Notes: a model not told the origin generated them from the letters alone. 64,000 nt of DNA from Candidatus Cohnella colombiensis (GCA_029203125.1 CP119317.1:3720001-3784000); one strand, 5' to 3'; numbered from the stretch's first letter, positions 1 through 8,277 are shown. A program made the numbers and translations.

Positions 1-1964
1 CATTCGAATAACCCCTTTTCCTCTTCAAGATCTTTCAATACTTGCTTCAGCTGGGTGGAAACCTCAGCAACTGTCCCCTGCAACTGGGCAGCGGCATTCG
101 TCAAATGCCCTCCGCCGCCAAGACGTTCCATAACGATCTGTACGTTGATTTGTCCAAGTGATCGCGCGCTGACGCCCACCTTACCATCGGGACGCATACC
201 GATCACGAACGAAGCTTTAATACCCGTCATATTAAGTAAAGTGTCTGCCGCTTGTGCGATTAAAATCTGTGGAATGCCCTTCGCAGTATCAGACACCGCA
301 ATCGCTATGCTATCCCCATACGTCTGTGCATGACGGATAATTTCAGCCTTGCGGATATACTCCTCTAAATCCTCTTTCAACATCCGTTGAATGAGAACCG
401 AATCTGCTCCATTACGGCGTAGGAATGATGCCGCTTCGAAAGTTCGCGAGCCTGTTCGCATCGCAAAGCTCTTCGTATCTACCGTTATCCCTGCTAGCAA
501 TGCAGTAGATTCTCTAACATCTAGCGATACACGATCATGAATATATTGTAGCAATTCCGTTACAAGCTCACAGGCCGAAGAGGCATAAGGCTCCATGTAA
601 ACGAGCACGGCATCATCAATAAATTCTTCACTTCGACGGTGATGGTCGACTACGACGATTCGATCTGTTAATTGGAGCAATTTAGGCTCTGCAACCATTG
701 TCGCACGATGCGTATCCACGACAACAGCGAGCGAGCGCTTATTCATTAAACTCATCGCATGCTCTGGCGTAATAAACCGCTTAAAGAGCCGGTCATCCTC
801 TTTGAGCATATCCACCATCTTCTGAATCGCAGGGTTAATTCCCTCAAGTACGACAAACGCTTCTTTACCATACATTTGAGCGGCCTTGAGCACCCCAATT
901 GATGCACCCACTGAGTCCATATCGGGCATCTTATGCCCCATAACAATGATGTTCGAGCTTTCCTTAATTAAATCCCGCAACGCATGAGAGATGACACGAG
1001 CTCTTACTCGCGTCCGTTTCTCCATCGCATTGCTCTTGCCTCCATAATAGCTTTGACGCTGCCCGACCTTCACGACTGCCTGATCGCCACCTCGACCTAG
1101 TGCAATATCCAGGCTCCCTTGAACAAGATGTCCAAGCTCAATGACGTCATCCGTACCTGCAGCGAATCCAATGCTGAGTGTCATCGAAAGCTTATGATCA
1201 ATCGTAATTTCGCGAACATCATCCAACAATTCAAACCGCGTTTGTTCTAAGTTTTTCAATGAAGCTAAGTTCGTAATGACCATATAGCGATCCGAGGATA
1301 ATCGGCGAAGGAATAGACCATGTCTTTGCGCCCATTCATTGATCTCACCCGTAATCTTAGATAACAACACCGCACGTTGCTGCTCGTCCATCCCCTGTGC
1401 GATTTCCTCTAGATTGTCCATCATCACAATGCCGAGCGCGAGCTTTTCTTCTTCATACTTCTTAGCAAGCGTCCAACGGCTCGTAATATCTGTGATATAC
1501 AAGTACCGCTCTTTCGGACGAATAATCAGCTCATACACATGACCGTTAATCGTCGTCTCAACAGTCGTTTCCTTGTCCTTCGGCGGTTGTTGAAAGGGGG
1601 CAAAATAGTTCGCAAGCGGCTCCCCCACAATCGAGAGCTTTCCTAAGATAGTTGCGATATAGGAGTTGTGCCACTGAACTTCTTTTTCCTCATTATAAAC
1701 GATAATTCCGAACGGCAGATGCCCGATCACATCGTTTCCGACACTCTTTACTCGCATAGATAACGTTAATACATAGTCATTCAAATCTTTACGAAACGCA
1801 CGTTCAGCGAGCAATCCATACACAGTGACAACTGAACCAAATACAATGCCTAATGCACCCAGAATCCACTGATAGTATGCTAACGCGGCGGTCAGTAATA
1901 AAATGAGAACTAATGTCCATACAACATGCATACCGTGCCAACGCTGCACGAGAAACTTTGGCAT
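1..1964 (-). CDS. gdpP: GdpP, cyclic-di-AMP phosphodiesterase (partial, C-terminus at window edge)
   Basis: Membrane-bound phosphodiesterase that hydrolyses c-di-AMP. I read about 654 codons leftward from an ATG at 1964, preceded by AGGGGCG; the family is about 655-670 residues, so it is essentially complete. The N-terminus (MPKFLVQRWHGMHVVW) leads into two hydrophobic helices. A PAS-like and a degenerate GGDEF region follow, then the DHH domain with MGHKMPDMDSVGAS and, around residue 440, VVDHHRRSEEF, the metal-binding DHH core; a DHHA1 part closes it. The last codons (GLFE) reach position 3. The reverse strand at 3-1 reads ATG, so the stop probably overlaps the next start as ATGA, most likely rplI as in Bacillus, but that lies outside the window. 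The YybS-like gene is 37 bp upstream, as in Bacillus. Confidence 0.95.
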   Translation of the reverse strand, partial: MPKFLVQRWHGMHVVWTLVLILLLTAALAYYQWILGALGIVFGSVVTVYGLLAERAFRKDLNDYVLTLSMRVKSVGNDVIGHLPFGIIVYNEEKEVQWHNSYIATILGKLSIVGEPLANYFAPFQQPPKDKETTVETTINGHVYELIIRPKERYLYITDITSRWTLAKKYEEEKLALGIVMMDNLEEIAQGMDEQQRAVLLSKITGEINEWAQRHGLFLRRLSSDRYMVITNLASLKNLEQTRFELLDDVREITIDHKLSMTLSIGFAAGTDDVIELGHLVQGSLDIALGRGGDQAVVKVGQRQSYYGGKSNAMEKRTRVRARVISHALRDLIKESSNIIVMGHKMPDMDSVGASIGVLKAAQMYGKEAFVVLEGINPAIQKMVDMLKEDDRLFKRFITPEHAMSLMNKRSLAVVVDTHRATMVAEPKLLQLTDRIVVVDHHRRSEEFIDDAVLVYMEPYASSACELVTELLQYIHDRVSLDVRESTALLAGITVDTKSFAMRTGSRTFEAASFLRRNGADSVLIQRMLKEDLEEYIRKAEIIRHAQTYGDSIAIAVSDTAKGIPQILIAQAADTLLNMTGIKASFVIGMRPDGKVGVSARSLGQINVQIVMERLGGGGHLTNAAAQLQGTVAEVSTQLKQVLKDLEEEKGLFE

Positions 1965-2001
1965 ATTTGCTTTTCGCCCCTGTCTTAAGCTGCAATCGAT
2001 T

Positions 2002-2904
2002 TTACTTACTCTTATTTGTAATTAACCGACGCAATGGGAAAGCCATATCCAGTAAGCCGATGATGAAGAGTGGCGGATACAAGATTAATGGAATACACAG
2101 TAGAAGAGGTGCAATTTTCGACCACTTCTTCTCATGTGCAAGGAAAAATACAAAGCCAACCGCCTGAACGATGAACAGCATTTGCAAAATTGGAAGTAAA
2201 TTTGTAATGGCTAAATCCCAAAAGCCACTGCTCTCCTCTGTCATAAAGAAGCTGGAGATCACCGCAATTAAATAATAGGTCACTATACTTCTTGGTAATT
2301 GCCAAGTGTGTGCTTGTGGCATACCCTCTACATGAATATCTACTGTCCGTAGCGCACGTCGTGCAATCGCGTGCGTAATAATCGCGAACATTGCTGCTGA
2401 CATGAGCAGGATCATCGGTAATGCAGTCACAATAGCGTTTGCGTATTTAGACTCCCATCCCTCTTTAAGCATACGCTGCGTATCGAATTGCTGCAGTGCA
2501 TCGCGTAGCCAATTCGATAACTCTGTTGTCAAGTTAACGTCAAACTGCCATGCAAACAGTGCCAGTTCGAGTAGAAGCAACGCCAAAATCGCAATAAAAC
2601 CGTGTACGATAACTTTACGTGCCGGTGCGCCCTTCTTGTACTGCTTCCCCATAAAGATTGACGGTACGAGGAAGAATATAGCTAACGCGATCACGACCAC
2701 ACCAAAAGCGCCCGAAAGCAGGAACGCCAACAGTAAAATCGGGATCATGTGAAGTACAAATGCTTTAGGCTTTAGCATTGTGAATAGAACGACCATAGGT
2801 GTCATTATCAAGAAAGCTGACAATGCGCTCAGCGGAGTTAGAATTGACAGCAATAACAGGATCGCCACTGTACTCCAAATCAGTGACTTTGAACTTAAAT
2901 TCAA
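2002..2904 (-). CDS. YybS-like DUF2232 membrane protein
   Basis: A 300-residue polytopic membrane protein with about eight hydrophobic segments, starting MNLSSKSLIWSTVAILLLL. It resembles the DUF2232/YybS family, which sits directly upstream of gdpP in Bacillus; the molecular function of that family is not established. The start is TTG at 2904, six bases after an AGGTGA ribosome-binding site. It ends 37 bp before gdpP, so the two are probably cotranscribed. I see no catalytic motif. Assignment rests on length, membrane topology and position, so the family call is good but any function would be a guess. Confidence 0.8.
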   Translation of the reverse strand: MNLSSKSLIWSTVAILLLLSILTPLSALSAFLIMTPMVVLFTMLKPKAFVLHMIPILLLAFLLSGAFGVVVIALAIFFLVPSIFMGKQYKKGAPARKVIVHGFIAILALLLLELALFAWQFDVNLTTELSNWLRDALQQFDTQRMLKEGWESKYANAIVTALPMILLMSAAMFAIITHAIARRALRTVDIHVEGMPQAHTWQLPRSIVTYYLIAVISSFFMTEESSGFWDLAITNLLPILQMLFIVQAVGFVFFLAHEKKWSKIAPLLLCIPLILYPPLFIIGLLDMAFPLRRLITNKSK

Positions 2905-3013
2905 ACAAATTCACCTCTGCGATTGGGTTCCAAATCGCATACTTTCCAAGTAGTCGTGTAGAAAGCTGCAATCACCATTATATCACAGAAAATCATTTCA
3001 GCATCAACAAACA

Positions 3014-3050
3014 ACAGAGCGTTGCACGCATGATGCGAACAACGCTCTGT
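3014..3050 (-). terminator. Intrinsic terminator after the CBS protein gene
   Basis: An 11-bp perfect inverted repeat (ACAGAGCGTTG at 3014-3024 against 3040-3050) with a second nested CGCAT/ATGCG stem, just downstream of the leftward gene ending at 3068. On the reverse strand it runs into a T-rich stretch (TGTTTGTTG). It separates the CBS gene from the yybS-gdpP pair. Confidence 0.7.
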
Positions 3051-3067
3051 GTTATATTTTACTTCTA

Positions 3068-3508
3068 CTAAGCATGTTTCTCACGTTCATCCGTTGACCG
3101 CGTATGAATCGGAAGTAGCTTCTCACAATAGTCAATCACTTCGCTTCGACGAACAATGCCGATGAATCGATTCATATCATCTACAACGGGAACGAAATTT
3201 TGCGTCTTCGCTAAAGAGATTAAATCCTCCATGTTCGCATCAATTCGTACCGCTAAATTGTTCATCCGTAAGGGCACATCACGAAGCGGTACACGATGCA
3301 ATTGATCGAACGACAGCTCTGGATGACTTTTCAAATACCACAATAGATCGCCTTCTGTAACTGTTGCTTTATATTCGCCCGCTTCACTAATAATCGGAAC
3401 AGCCGTATATCGATATCGTTCCATTCGCTCTAGCGTCTGTCTAAACGTTGCTTCATCGCTAACACTTATGACTTCCTTCTTCGGTAATAGAAAAAAAGCA
3501 ATATTCAT
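3068..3508 (-). CDS. CBS-domain pair protein
   Basis: A 146-residue protein made almost only of a tandem CBS pair: residues ~10-65 (ISVSDEATFRQTLERM, YTAVPIISEAGEY) and ~80-140 (NLAVRIDANMEDLISLA, FVPVVDDMNRFIGIVRRSEV). Such Bateman modules bind adenine nucleotides. The ATG at 3508 is preceded by AGGAGTG at good spacing and is preferred to an ATG eight codons upstream that has no such site. Two-CBS proteins of this size in Bacillus include the c-di-AMP binder DarB/CbpB, but sequence similarity to it by eye is only general, so a c-di-AMP role here is inference. It is flanked by terminators and appears monocistronic. Confidence 0.8.
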   Translation of the reverse strand: MNIAFFLLPKKEVISVSDEATFRQTLERMERYRYTAVPIISEAGEYKATVTEGDLLWYLKSHPELSFDQLHRVPLRDVPLRMNNLAVRIDANMEDLISLAKTQNFVPVVDDMNRFIGIVRRSEVIDYCEKLLPIHTRSTDEREKHA

Positions 3509-3561
3509 CGTATCACTCCTGTACATAAACATGATCGCATCTTGCTATCATCTTTATTATA

Positions 3562-4584
3562 TCATGCCGCGTACGTAGAAGTGCCATTAGTTGCTTGTGG
3601 AGGAACGAGCTCGGAAACAGGTGTATCCTCCCTCATCCAAGCTGCAATTGTGTTGCGTACAGCCGTTAAGTCAGCATCATCCGCCACATAATACCACAGA
3701 TTTTGTTGACCCATCCGCTTGCCTTCACCCTTAAGTGTATAACTGCTAATCGTATGCCCGGTCTCTAAAAATGATTTTGTCAGGTCGCTGAGCGATGTGG
3801 GTGCAAGATCTGTCTTGAAATTATCACCTATCACGCCTAATAGATCAGGAATCTTCGTCCATTGTCCTAATGAAGCCGCTTTATGAATAAGTGCATCTAT
3901 GAAAATACGGTTGCGTTCTGTACGAGACATATCTCCACCGGCATCCTCACGATAACGAACGTAGTTCAACGCGTCCACACCATCATACAAATCCTGATTC
4001 GCTCTAATTGTGAACTTCTCATGCGCTGCATCTTTATTCACGATATCATCTGTAATTGGAAGCGAGATCCCTCCCAACGTATCTACCACCTGCTTAAATC
4101 CTTGGAAGTTAATCGATGCATAATGGTCTACCTTTGCATCCAATAGTGCCTCAACACTATCAACTGCCATCTCTGGACCGCCAAACACATAAGCATGTGT
4201 AATTTTATCTTTCTTATCTTTACCTACAATGTCTGCATACGTATCACGAGGAATGGACACCATTAACACCCTTCCATCCTTCGGTCTAATAACCGTATAG
4301 ATTAATGTATCCGAACGCCCTCGCTCGTTACCACGTGCATCTACACCCATTAACAGCACACTGAATGGCTTAGTTACTTGCTGCTCTGTGTCTGCTCGAT
4401 TCTCTAAAGGTACAAAGGAATCTTGTAGACGCTGCTCCACCTTATCTGCCAAAAATAAATCATATCCTAATGAAGCTAGCGCCCCACGATTGGAATAAAT
4501 CACACCACTTGCCAACACGAGTAACGCCAAGCTTATTCCTAATATCCACTTGAGTCTACGACCTTTCGATCTACTTTTAACCAT
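3562..4584 (-). CDS. LytR-CpsA-Psr family cell-wall ligase
   Basis: A 340-residue type II membrane protein of the LCP family, which transfers polyprenyl-phosphate-linked glycopolymers such as teichoic acids onto peptidoglycan at the outer membrane face. A basic start (MVKSRSKGRRLKW) precedes one transmembrane helix at residues ~13-31. The LCP domain follows at ~70-240 with the characteristic LLMGVDARGNERGRSDTLI, MVSIPRDTYADI, INFQGFKQVVDTLGG and YVRYREDAGGDMSRTERNR motifs; the arginines and aspartates that bind the pyrophosphate are present. ATG at 4584 follows AGAGAGGAAGAG. It is a single gene with its own upstream region. Confidence 0.92.
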   Translation of the reverse strand: MVKSRSKGRRLKWILGISLALLVLASGVIYSNRGALASLGYDLFLADKVEQRLQDSFVPLENRADTEQQVTKPFSVLLMGVDARGNERGRSDTLIYTVIRPKDGRVLMVSIPRDTYADIVGKDKKDKITHAYVFGGPEMAVDSVEALLDAKVDHYASINFQGFKQVVDTLGGISLPITDDIVNKDAAHEKFTIRANQDLYDGVDALNYVRYREDAGGDMSRTERNRIFIDALIHKAASLGQWTKIPDLLGVIGDNFKTDLAPTSLSDLTKSFLETGHTISSYTLKGEGKRMGQQNLWYYVADDADLTAVRNTIAAWMREDTPVSELVPPQATNGTSTYAA

Positions 4585-4701
4585 GTTACTCTCTTCCTCT
4601 CTATAGGACTAACTCTCTATGTCTACGACGATTAACTATACGATATTTGAACGGATAAAGTTCGATGAATGATCCATTTTTAATAATCTTAATAAAAAAA
4701 A

Positions 4702-4714
4702 ACGCCTTCGGCGT
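4702..4714 (-). terminator. Small intrinsic terminator
   Basis: ACGCC-TTC-GGCGT hairpin; the reverse strand continues into nine T residues. It ends leftward transcription before the LCP gene and lies just downstream of a possible 32-codon reading frame. Confidence 0.65.
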
Positions 4715-4728
4715 CTTTAGATGCACCC

Positions 4729-4827
4729 TTATCGCCATCGTAAGCAATGCGGGTGCTCACACGCTATATTCATACATTTGCGACGGAGCGGAGCGGTCGG
4801 AGCGGTGGTAGCGATTGGGGCGGTCAT
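4729..4827 (-). CDS. Possible small ORF, 32 residues
   Basis: A short leftward reading frame (MTAPIATTAPTAPLRRK, then four more stretches with three cysteines, ending RWR) lying between the rpsR terminator at 4908-4925 and the terminator at 4702-4714. The first half is a Thr/Ala/Pro repeat written in GC-rich codons unlike the neighbourhood. The sequence upstream of the ATG has only a weak purine-rich site. I do not recognise it; it may be a chance frame in a GC-rich tract. Confidence 0.2.
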   Translation of the reverse strand: MTAPIATTAPTAPLRRKCMNIACEHPHCLRWR

Positions 4828-4907
4828 ACGTTCCGTTCTATTAACAGATCTCCTGTCCGCTGAGCACAAAATAGGGCAGTGAATTTATACTTCCTGATAA
4901 TAAAAAA

Positions 4908-4925
4908 AGCACCCCGAAGGGTGCT
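4908..4925 (-). terminator. Terminator of rpsF-ssb-rpsR
   Basis: AGCACCC-CGAA-GGGTGCT, a 7-bp stem with a tetraloop, immediately after the rpsR stop; the reverse strand runs into seven T residues. Confidence 0.9.
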
Positions 4926-4937
4926 TCTCTTGTATGA

Positions 4938-5291
4938 CTACTCAGTTGTGTAAGGAAGCAATGCCATTTGACGTGCGCGTTTGATTGCGACAGTCAGCAT
5001 GCGTTGATACTTCGCTTTCGTACCCGTCACACGACGTGGCAAGATTTTGCCGCGTTCGCTGATGAACTTACGAAGCAAGTCCAATTCCTTGTAATCAACG
5101 TGAGAGATTTTGTTTACTGTAAAGTAGCAAACTTTCTTACGCTTGTTGCGTCCACCACGACGGAATTTACGTTCGCCACCGCGTTCGCCACGATCTCCAC
5201 CACGGTCTCCACCGCGATCTCCGCCGCCTGAACGGCCGTGTGCAGGACGTTCTTCACGTGCAGCAGGTGCTGCTTGTTGTTGCTCGCTCAT
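4938..5291 (-). CDS. rpsR: 30S ribosomal protein S18
   Basis: Component of the small subunit platform that pairs with S6. The conserved core ([55 protein letters not shown]) occupies residues ~52-115. The protein is 117 residues against roughly 75-90 in most bacteria because of a 50-residue N-terminal tail of GGDRGG/GERGG repeats rich in Arg, Gly and Asp. ATG at 5291 follows AAAGGATT. It is the last gene of the rpsF-ssb-rpsR operon and is followed by a strong terminator. The tail is discussed as a finding. Confidence 0.97.
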   Translation of the reverse strand: MSEQQQAAPAAREERPAHGRSGGGDRGGDRGGDRGERGGERKFRRGGRNKRKKVCYFTVNKISHVDYKELDLLRKFISERGKILPRRVTGTKAKYQRMLTVAIKRARQMALLPYTTE

Positions 5292-5311
5292 TTATTTTCA
5301 ATCCTTTCCAG

Positions 5312-5809
5312 TTAAAATGGCAAATCATCGTCCGATATATCAATCGGTCGCCCGTCATCAGCAAAGGGATCATTGTTACTGCTTCCGCTATTGCGCGATC
5401 CTGTGTTGTTGCGACTTCCGCCACCACTATATCCGCCTTGTCCACCGCCAATTTCATCTCTTGCTTGTCCGCCACTGCCACCTTCGCGGTTAGCGGATTC
5501 CAAGAATCGAACGTTGTCAGCGATCACTTCGGTTATATAGACTCTTCTACCTTCATTGTTCTCGTAGTTGCGCACCTGAATGCGCCCTTCTACAGCAGTC
5601 AAACGACCTTTACGAAGGTAGTTCGCACAAGTTTCCGCTAATTGTCTCCAAACCACAATCGGAATAAAATCCGCTTCCCGCTCCTCTTTGTTACTAGAGA
5701 AGCCACGGTCTACTGCCAATGTGAATTGTGCAACAGCGACACCTGCAGGCGTATAACGCAGTTCGGGATCTTTGGTCAAGCGTCCAATAAGAATGACTCG
5801 ATTCAACAT
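5312..5809 (-). CDS. ssb: Single-stranded DNA-binding protein
   Basis: Binds and protects single-stranded DNA in replication, repair and recombination. Residues 1-105 form the OB fold ([49 protein letters not shown]). A Gly/Ser/Asn-rich linker of about 45 residues leads to the acidic tip DISDDDLPF, the docking peptide for partner proteins. At 165 residues it has the usual size of an essential Bacillales SSB. ATG at 5809 follows AAGGGAGG. It lies between rpsF and rpsR, so SSB output is tied to ribosomal protein synthesis. Confidence 0.98.
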   Translation of the reverse strand: MLNRVILIGRLTKDPELRYTPAGVAVAQFTLAVDRGFSSNKEEREADFIPIVVWRQLAETCANYLRKGRLTAVEGRIQVRNYENNEGRRVYITEVIADNVRFLESANREGGSGGQARDEIGGGQGGYSGGGSRNNTGSRNSGSSNNDPFADDGRPIDISDDDLPF

Positions 5810-5876
5810 CGTGTCGTCCCTCCCTTAAACTAGACTTTCAAGCTTTATTGGCGGTACTCCGCCGGGATTGCTGTGC

Positions 5877-6164
5877 TTACGCAGTCAAGTCTCTAACGAC
5901 GATGTGACGAATCACTTCATCGGTGATCTTGAGTACACGCTCAAGCTCCGTAACAACTGTCGACGGCGCTGTGAAATGCACCAGCACATACGTCCCTTCG
6001 CGGTGTTTGTTGATTTCGTAAGCTAGACGACGTTTACCCATAATGTCGTGCTTTACGATTTCTCCGCCGTTCACGATGATGCCCTGGAATTTTTCCACGA
6101 CAGCTTGAACGGTATCTTGTTCCACGTCCGGACGGATGATGTACATCAACTCGTAGTTGCGCAT
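5877..6164 (-). CDS. rpsF: 30S ribosomal protein S6
   Basis: Small-subunit protein that forms a heterodimer with S18. The 95-residue product (MRNYELMYIIRPDVEQDTV, GKRRLAYEINKHREGTYVLVHF, DEVIRHIVVRD) matches the family length. The start is the ATG at 6164, five to seven bases after AAAGGAGGTGA; a longer frame opening with TTG at 6224 runs through that ribosome-binding site and is rejected. First gene of the rpsF-ssb-rpsR operon. A promoter is visible about 100 bp upstream. Confidence 0.97.
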   Translation of the reverse strand: MRNYELMYIIRPDVEQDTVQAVVEKFQGIIVNGGEIVKHDIMGKRRLAYEINKHREGTYVLVHFTAPSTVVTELERVLKITDEVIRHIVVRDLTA

Positions 6165-6262
6165 CTTCCGTTCACCTCCTTTAGGTCTATGGCCCTCCGC
6201 TTTGAATACCACTGCACAAGGCAATGGCCGAAGAGCAAGGAGTATGCCTTTTTATTGCATAC
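6165..6262 (-). promoter_or_regulatory. rpsF leader, possible S6:S18 binding leader
   Basis: The roughly 95-nt untranslated leader between the promoter and rpsF contains self-complementary stretches and a CGGCC segment. Firmicute rpsF leaders often carry an S6:S18-binding hairpin with a conserved CCG bulge that gives feedback control. I could not confirm the full motif by eye, so this is a positional candidate only. Confidence 0.3.
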
Positions 6263-6268
6263 CTGAAT

Positions 6269-6297
6269 ACTTTAGCACAAAGAGCCGAATATCGCAA
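6269..6297 (-). promoter_or_regulatory. Sigma-A-type promoter of rpsF-ssb-rpsR
   Basis: Reverse strand: TTGCGA (6297-6292), 17-bp spacer, TAAAGT (6274-6269). Confidence 0.55.
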
Positions 6298-6341
6298 CAA
6301 ATTTCACACACACTAACAGCGATCACAGGAGGTGAATTGAA

Positions 6342-6527
6342 ATGGGTGAACAAAGACAATTTGAACCTGGGCAGCGTGCCCCAAATGATGGTGAATACAT
6401 TGAAATGGGTGAAGATTCGTTCCATATGGGCATCAATGATCCCCAGCATGTAACGCTTCAGAAAGGGGAGAAATTCCCAAAGACGACTAATCACAATCGA
6501 AAATGGATCAAGCACAAAGCTCCTTAA
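6342..6527 (+). CDS. YjzC-like small protein
   Basis: A 61-residue hydrophilic protein (MGEQRQFEPGQRAPNDGEYIEMGE...) with the pattern of the Bacillales YjzC family: an opening FxPGxxAPNxGxYxE, a GEKFP segment (residues 43-47) and a closing TTNHNRKW. The family is spore-former-associated and has no known function. ATG at 6342 follows a very strong ACAGGAGGTGA site. It is the only rightward gene between rpsF and yyaC. Confidence 0.7.
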   Translation: MGEQRQFEPGQRAPNDGEYIEMGEDSFHMGINDPQHVTLQKGEKFPKTTNHNRKWIKHKAP

Positions 6528-6786
6528 ATTTTTTTGATCACACATGTATATTGTTCGCTCATTTGAGCCAATCTATATACCGGCGACGATAAAAGAGAGG
6601 TGTGGTTCCATTGGACATCAATGAGCAACAGCCGCAAGACATTACGTTCCATTCGGAGTAGGGAAACGGAGGGGTTGTGCTAAAGACACACGTCTGCAAC
6701 ACAATTATTGATGAAGTCCGAACCGAAGAGCTGCACTGAAGTCAGCAACGCTTGGCAACGATCTTGAACTCAATTAAACGTCGCCC
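6528..6786. other. Intergenic region with one tiny frame and unexplained conserved-looking sequence
   Basis: Downstream of the YjzC-like gene, a GAGAGGTG site precedes a TTG-started 16-codon frame at 6611-6661 (LDINEQQPQDITFHSE). After it come about 120 bp with several short complementary segments and no longer frame, ending at a strong hairpin at 6787-6811. I recognise no RNA family here. Confidence 0.35.
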
Positions 6787-6811
6787 AGAGAACCCTTAAA
6801 TAGGGTTCTCT
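6787..6811. terminator. Hairpin terminator
   Basis: A 10-bp perfect stem (AGAGAACCCT/AGGGTTCTCT) with a 5-base loop and a moderately T-rich rightward tail (TGTTGCATTT). It can end the rightward transcript of this pocket and lies just past the stop of the leftward racemase-like gene. Confidence 0.6.
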
Positions 6812-6828
6812 GTTGCATTTATACCCTA

Positions 6829-7494
6829 TTATTTGTTCACGCTTGCTGTAATCGCTGAAACCAAAGGCTTGAGCGGTGTTCCGATTGCAATCCCTGTATC
6901 ACGCTCAACCTGTTCAGCTGCATCAACCATAGATAGCTGAGCAACTGAGATCATCCTTGCTTGTCCATCCGCTTGATGCTTCTTAATGTAGTCTGCAATC
7001 TCACTAGCATACTGCTCCTGATTTCCTTGAATGAACAACTCAAATGTATTCTCAATCACACGAGACTCAATTGTACCTAGTTGCTTATGATGATGCTCTG
7101 CATATTCCTGCAGTCTCCTCATCGTCCCATCTACCGTTGCAGCATTCGTGAATAGCAATAACTGTGGTCCGCTCTCTGCACAGATGGCTTCAAAGAAGGG
7201 CTCATCAATCTTAAAGATAGGTAGCGACGTACTCAGACGACCCTCATCCAATAGCGCAATATAATTGGTACATGTTATTAGAATCGCATCCACCTTACAT
7301 TGGGCCATCCATTCCAGTTGTTCAATCACCTTATTCTGCGCTTGTTCAATGCTAAAGCCTCGGTCCGTTGTAACTCTACCGATTAATCCTGGGTCTACAA
7401 AATGCATTAGATCTACATCAGGTGAGCCAATCGCATTTTGAATATACGCAATGTTAGAGTAGTGTGCATGCAAGCAGCCTATTCTTGTTGCCAT
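6829..7494 (-). CDS. Aspartate/glutamate racemase-family protein
   Basis: A 221-residue protein with the fold signature of the Asp/Glu/hydantoin racemase superfamily. The first catalytic-cysteine region is clear (AILITCTNYIALLD, residues ~75-88), followed by LPIFKIDEPFFEA and LLLFTNAATVDGTM. The C-terminal half, where a second catalytic cysteine is expected near a GCT motif, reads MISVAQLSMVDAAEQ with no cysteine, so activity as a canonical two-cysteine racemase is doubtful. ATG at 7494 follows AAGGGGTG; a GTG three codons earlier overlaps that site. Monocistronic. The substrate cannot be named. Confidence 0.7.
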   Translation of the reverse strand: MATRIGCLHAHYSNIAYIQNAIGSPDVDLMHFVDPGLIGRVTTDRGFSIEQAQNKVIEQLEWMAQCKVDAILITCTNYIALLDEGRLSTSLPIFKIDEPFFEAICAESGPQLLLFTNAATVDGTMRRLQEYAEHHHKQLGTIESRVIENTFELFIQGNQEQYASEIADYIKKHQADGQARMISVAQLSMVDAAEQVERDTGIAIGTPLKPLVSAITASVNK

Positions 7495-7633
7495 TCCTAA
7501 CACCCCTTATGCTCCGATTATAGATATGTTCCCACTTTTAGCATAACATCTTTAATACCTATAGATGTATCCTAACGCAATCCTCGGTCTAACTCTTACC
7601 TCTCTATCACAGTAAAATGCGCTTTCACGATGA

Positions 7634-7664
7634 AAAAGAACCAGTCAATTGAACTGGTTCTTTT
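7634..7664. terminator. Bidirectional terminator
   Basis: AAGAACCAGT/ACTGGTTCTT stem with A-rich left and T-rich right flanks, immediately downstream of the leftward lipoprotein gene. Confidence 0.8.
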
Positions 7665-7694
7665 ATTTATACAACTATGGAATAAGATCTTAAT

Positions 7695-8171
7695 CTATTC
7701 CTTAAGTTCTATATTATGTTCTTTCATCAATTGGGATAGTCTATCTTGCCAATCTCTCACACCTTTTCTACCCTTAGATAGTTTATCGTTTGCCTCCGCG
7801 ATAAGGTTATAATCTTGTCCTTCTAACGCTGCGAGCACTTGAGTCATAGCATTATATTGATTGTTGGCGGCGGCAACATATATTTCATGCAGTTCTTTTA
7901 CTTCAGCTGTTTTTGGTCTTATATTTTCGAGCTTCGTAATAAATTTATAATATCTAGGTATTATATCTTCATCCAATGCATAGTATAAATCTTCATCACT
8001 TTCGTAATTATCACCAGTTACATTGCTGTATGCTGTAAGTAATTTATCTTCTTCATCTCCAAGAGGAGCAACTTCATTATTAATGTAATTTAGTAGATCA
8101 TCTTTAATAGGGTCATTTCCGCAGGCTGATAATAAGATAAGAACAAATAGTGAAAGTAATACTTTTTTCAT
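7695..8171 (-). CDS. Uncharacterised lipoprotein
   Basis: A 158-residue protein beginning MKKVLLSLFVLILLSACGND: a basic N-region, hydrophobic core and LSAC lipobox give a lipoprotein cleaved before Cys17. The mature part is acidic and predicted helical (DLLNYINNEVAPLGDEEDKL, VKELHEIYVAAANNQYNAM, LSKGRKGVRDWQDRLSQLM), without any motif I recognise. ATG at 8171 lies nine bases after AGGAGTG. Lower GC and more AT-rich codons than the neighbouring core genes suggest an accessory gene. Monocistronic, with its own terminator. Confidence 0.75.
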   Translation of the reverse strand: MKKVLLSLFVLILLSACGNDPIKDDLLNYINNEVAPLGDEEDKLLTAYSNVTGDNYESDEDLYYALDEDIIPRYYKFITKLENIRPKTAEVKELHEIYVAAANNQYNAMTQVLAALEGQDYNLIAEANDKLSKGRKGVRDWQDRLSQLMKEHNIELKE

Positions 8172-8277
8172 TTTAATTAACACTCCTGTACGCCCGTTCC
8201 TAGAGGGGCTAATTTATATTTGAATATATTATTACATAATATTACTAATTGTATCAATATTATTATATACAAACGCA

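Noticed and set aside
1804..1995. A 63-codon leftward frame at the gdpP start (MQLKTGAKSK...)
   Set aside because: It is in another frame over the gdpP N-terminus, whose own frame has the correct protein and ribosome-binding site.
5143..5641. Rightward frames of 116 and 133 codons opposite rpsR and ssb
   Set aside because: Shadow frames created by the Gly/Arg/Ser-rich repeats of S18 and SSB on the other strand.
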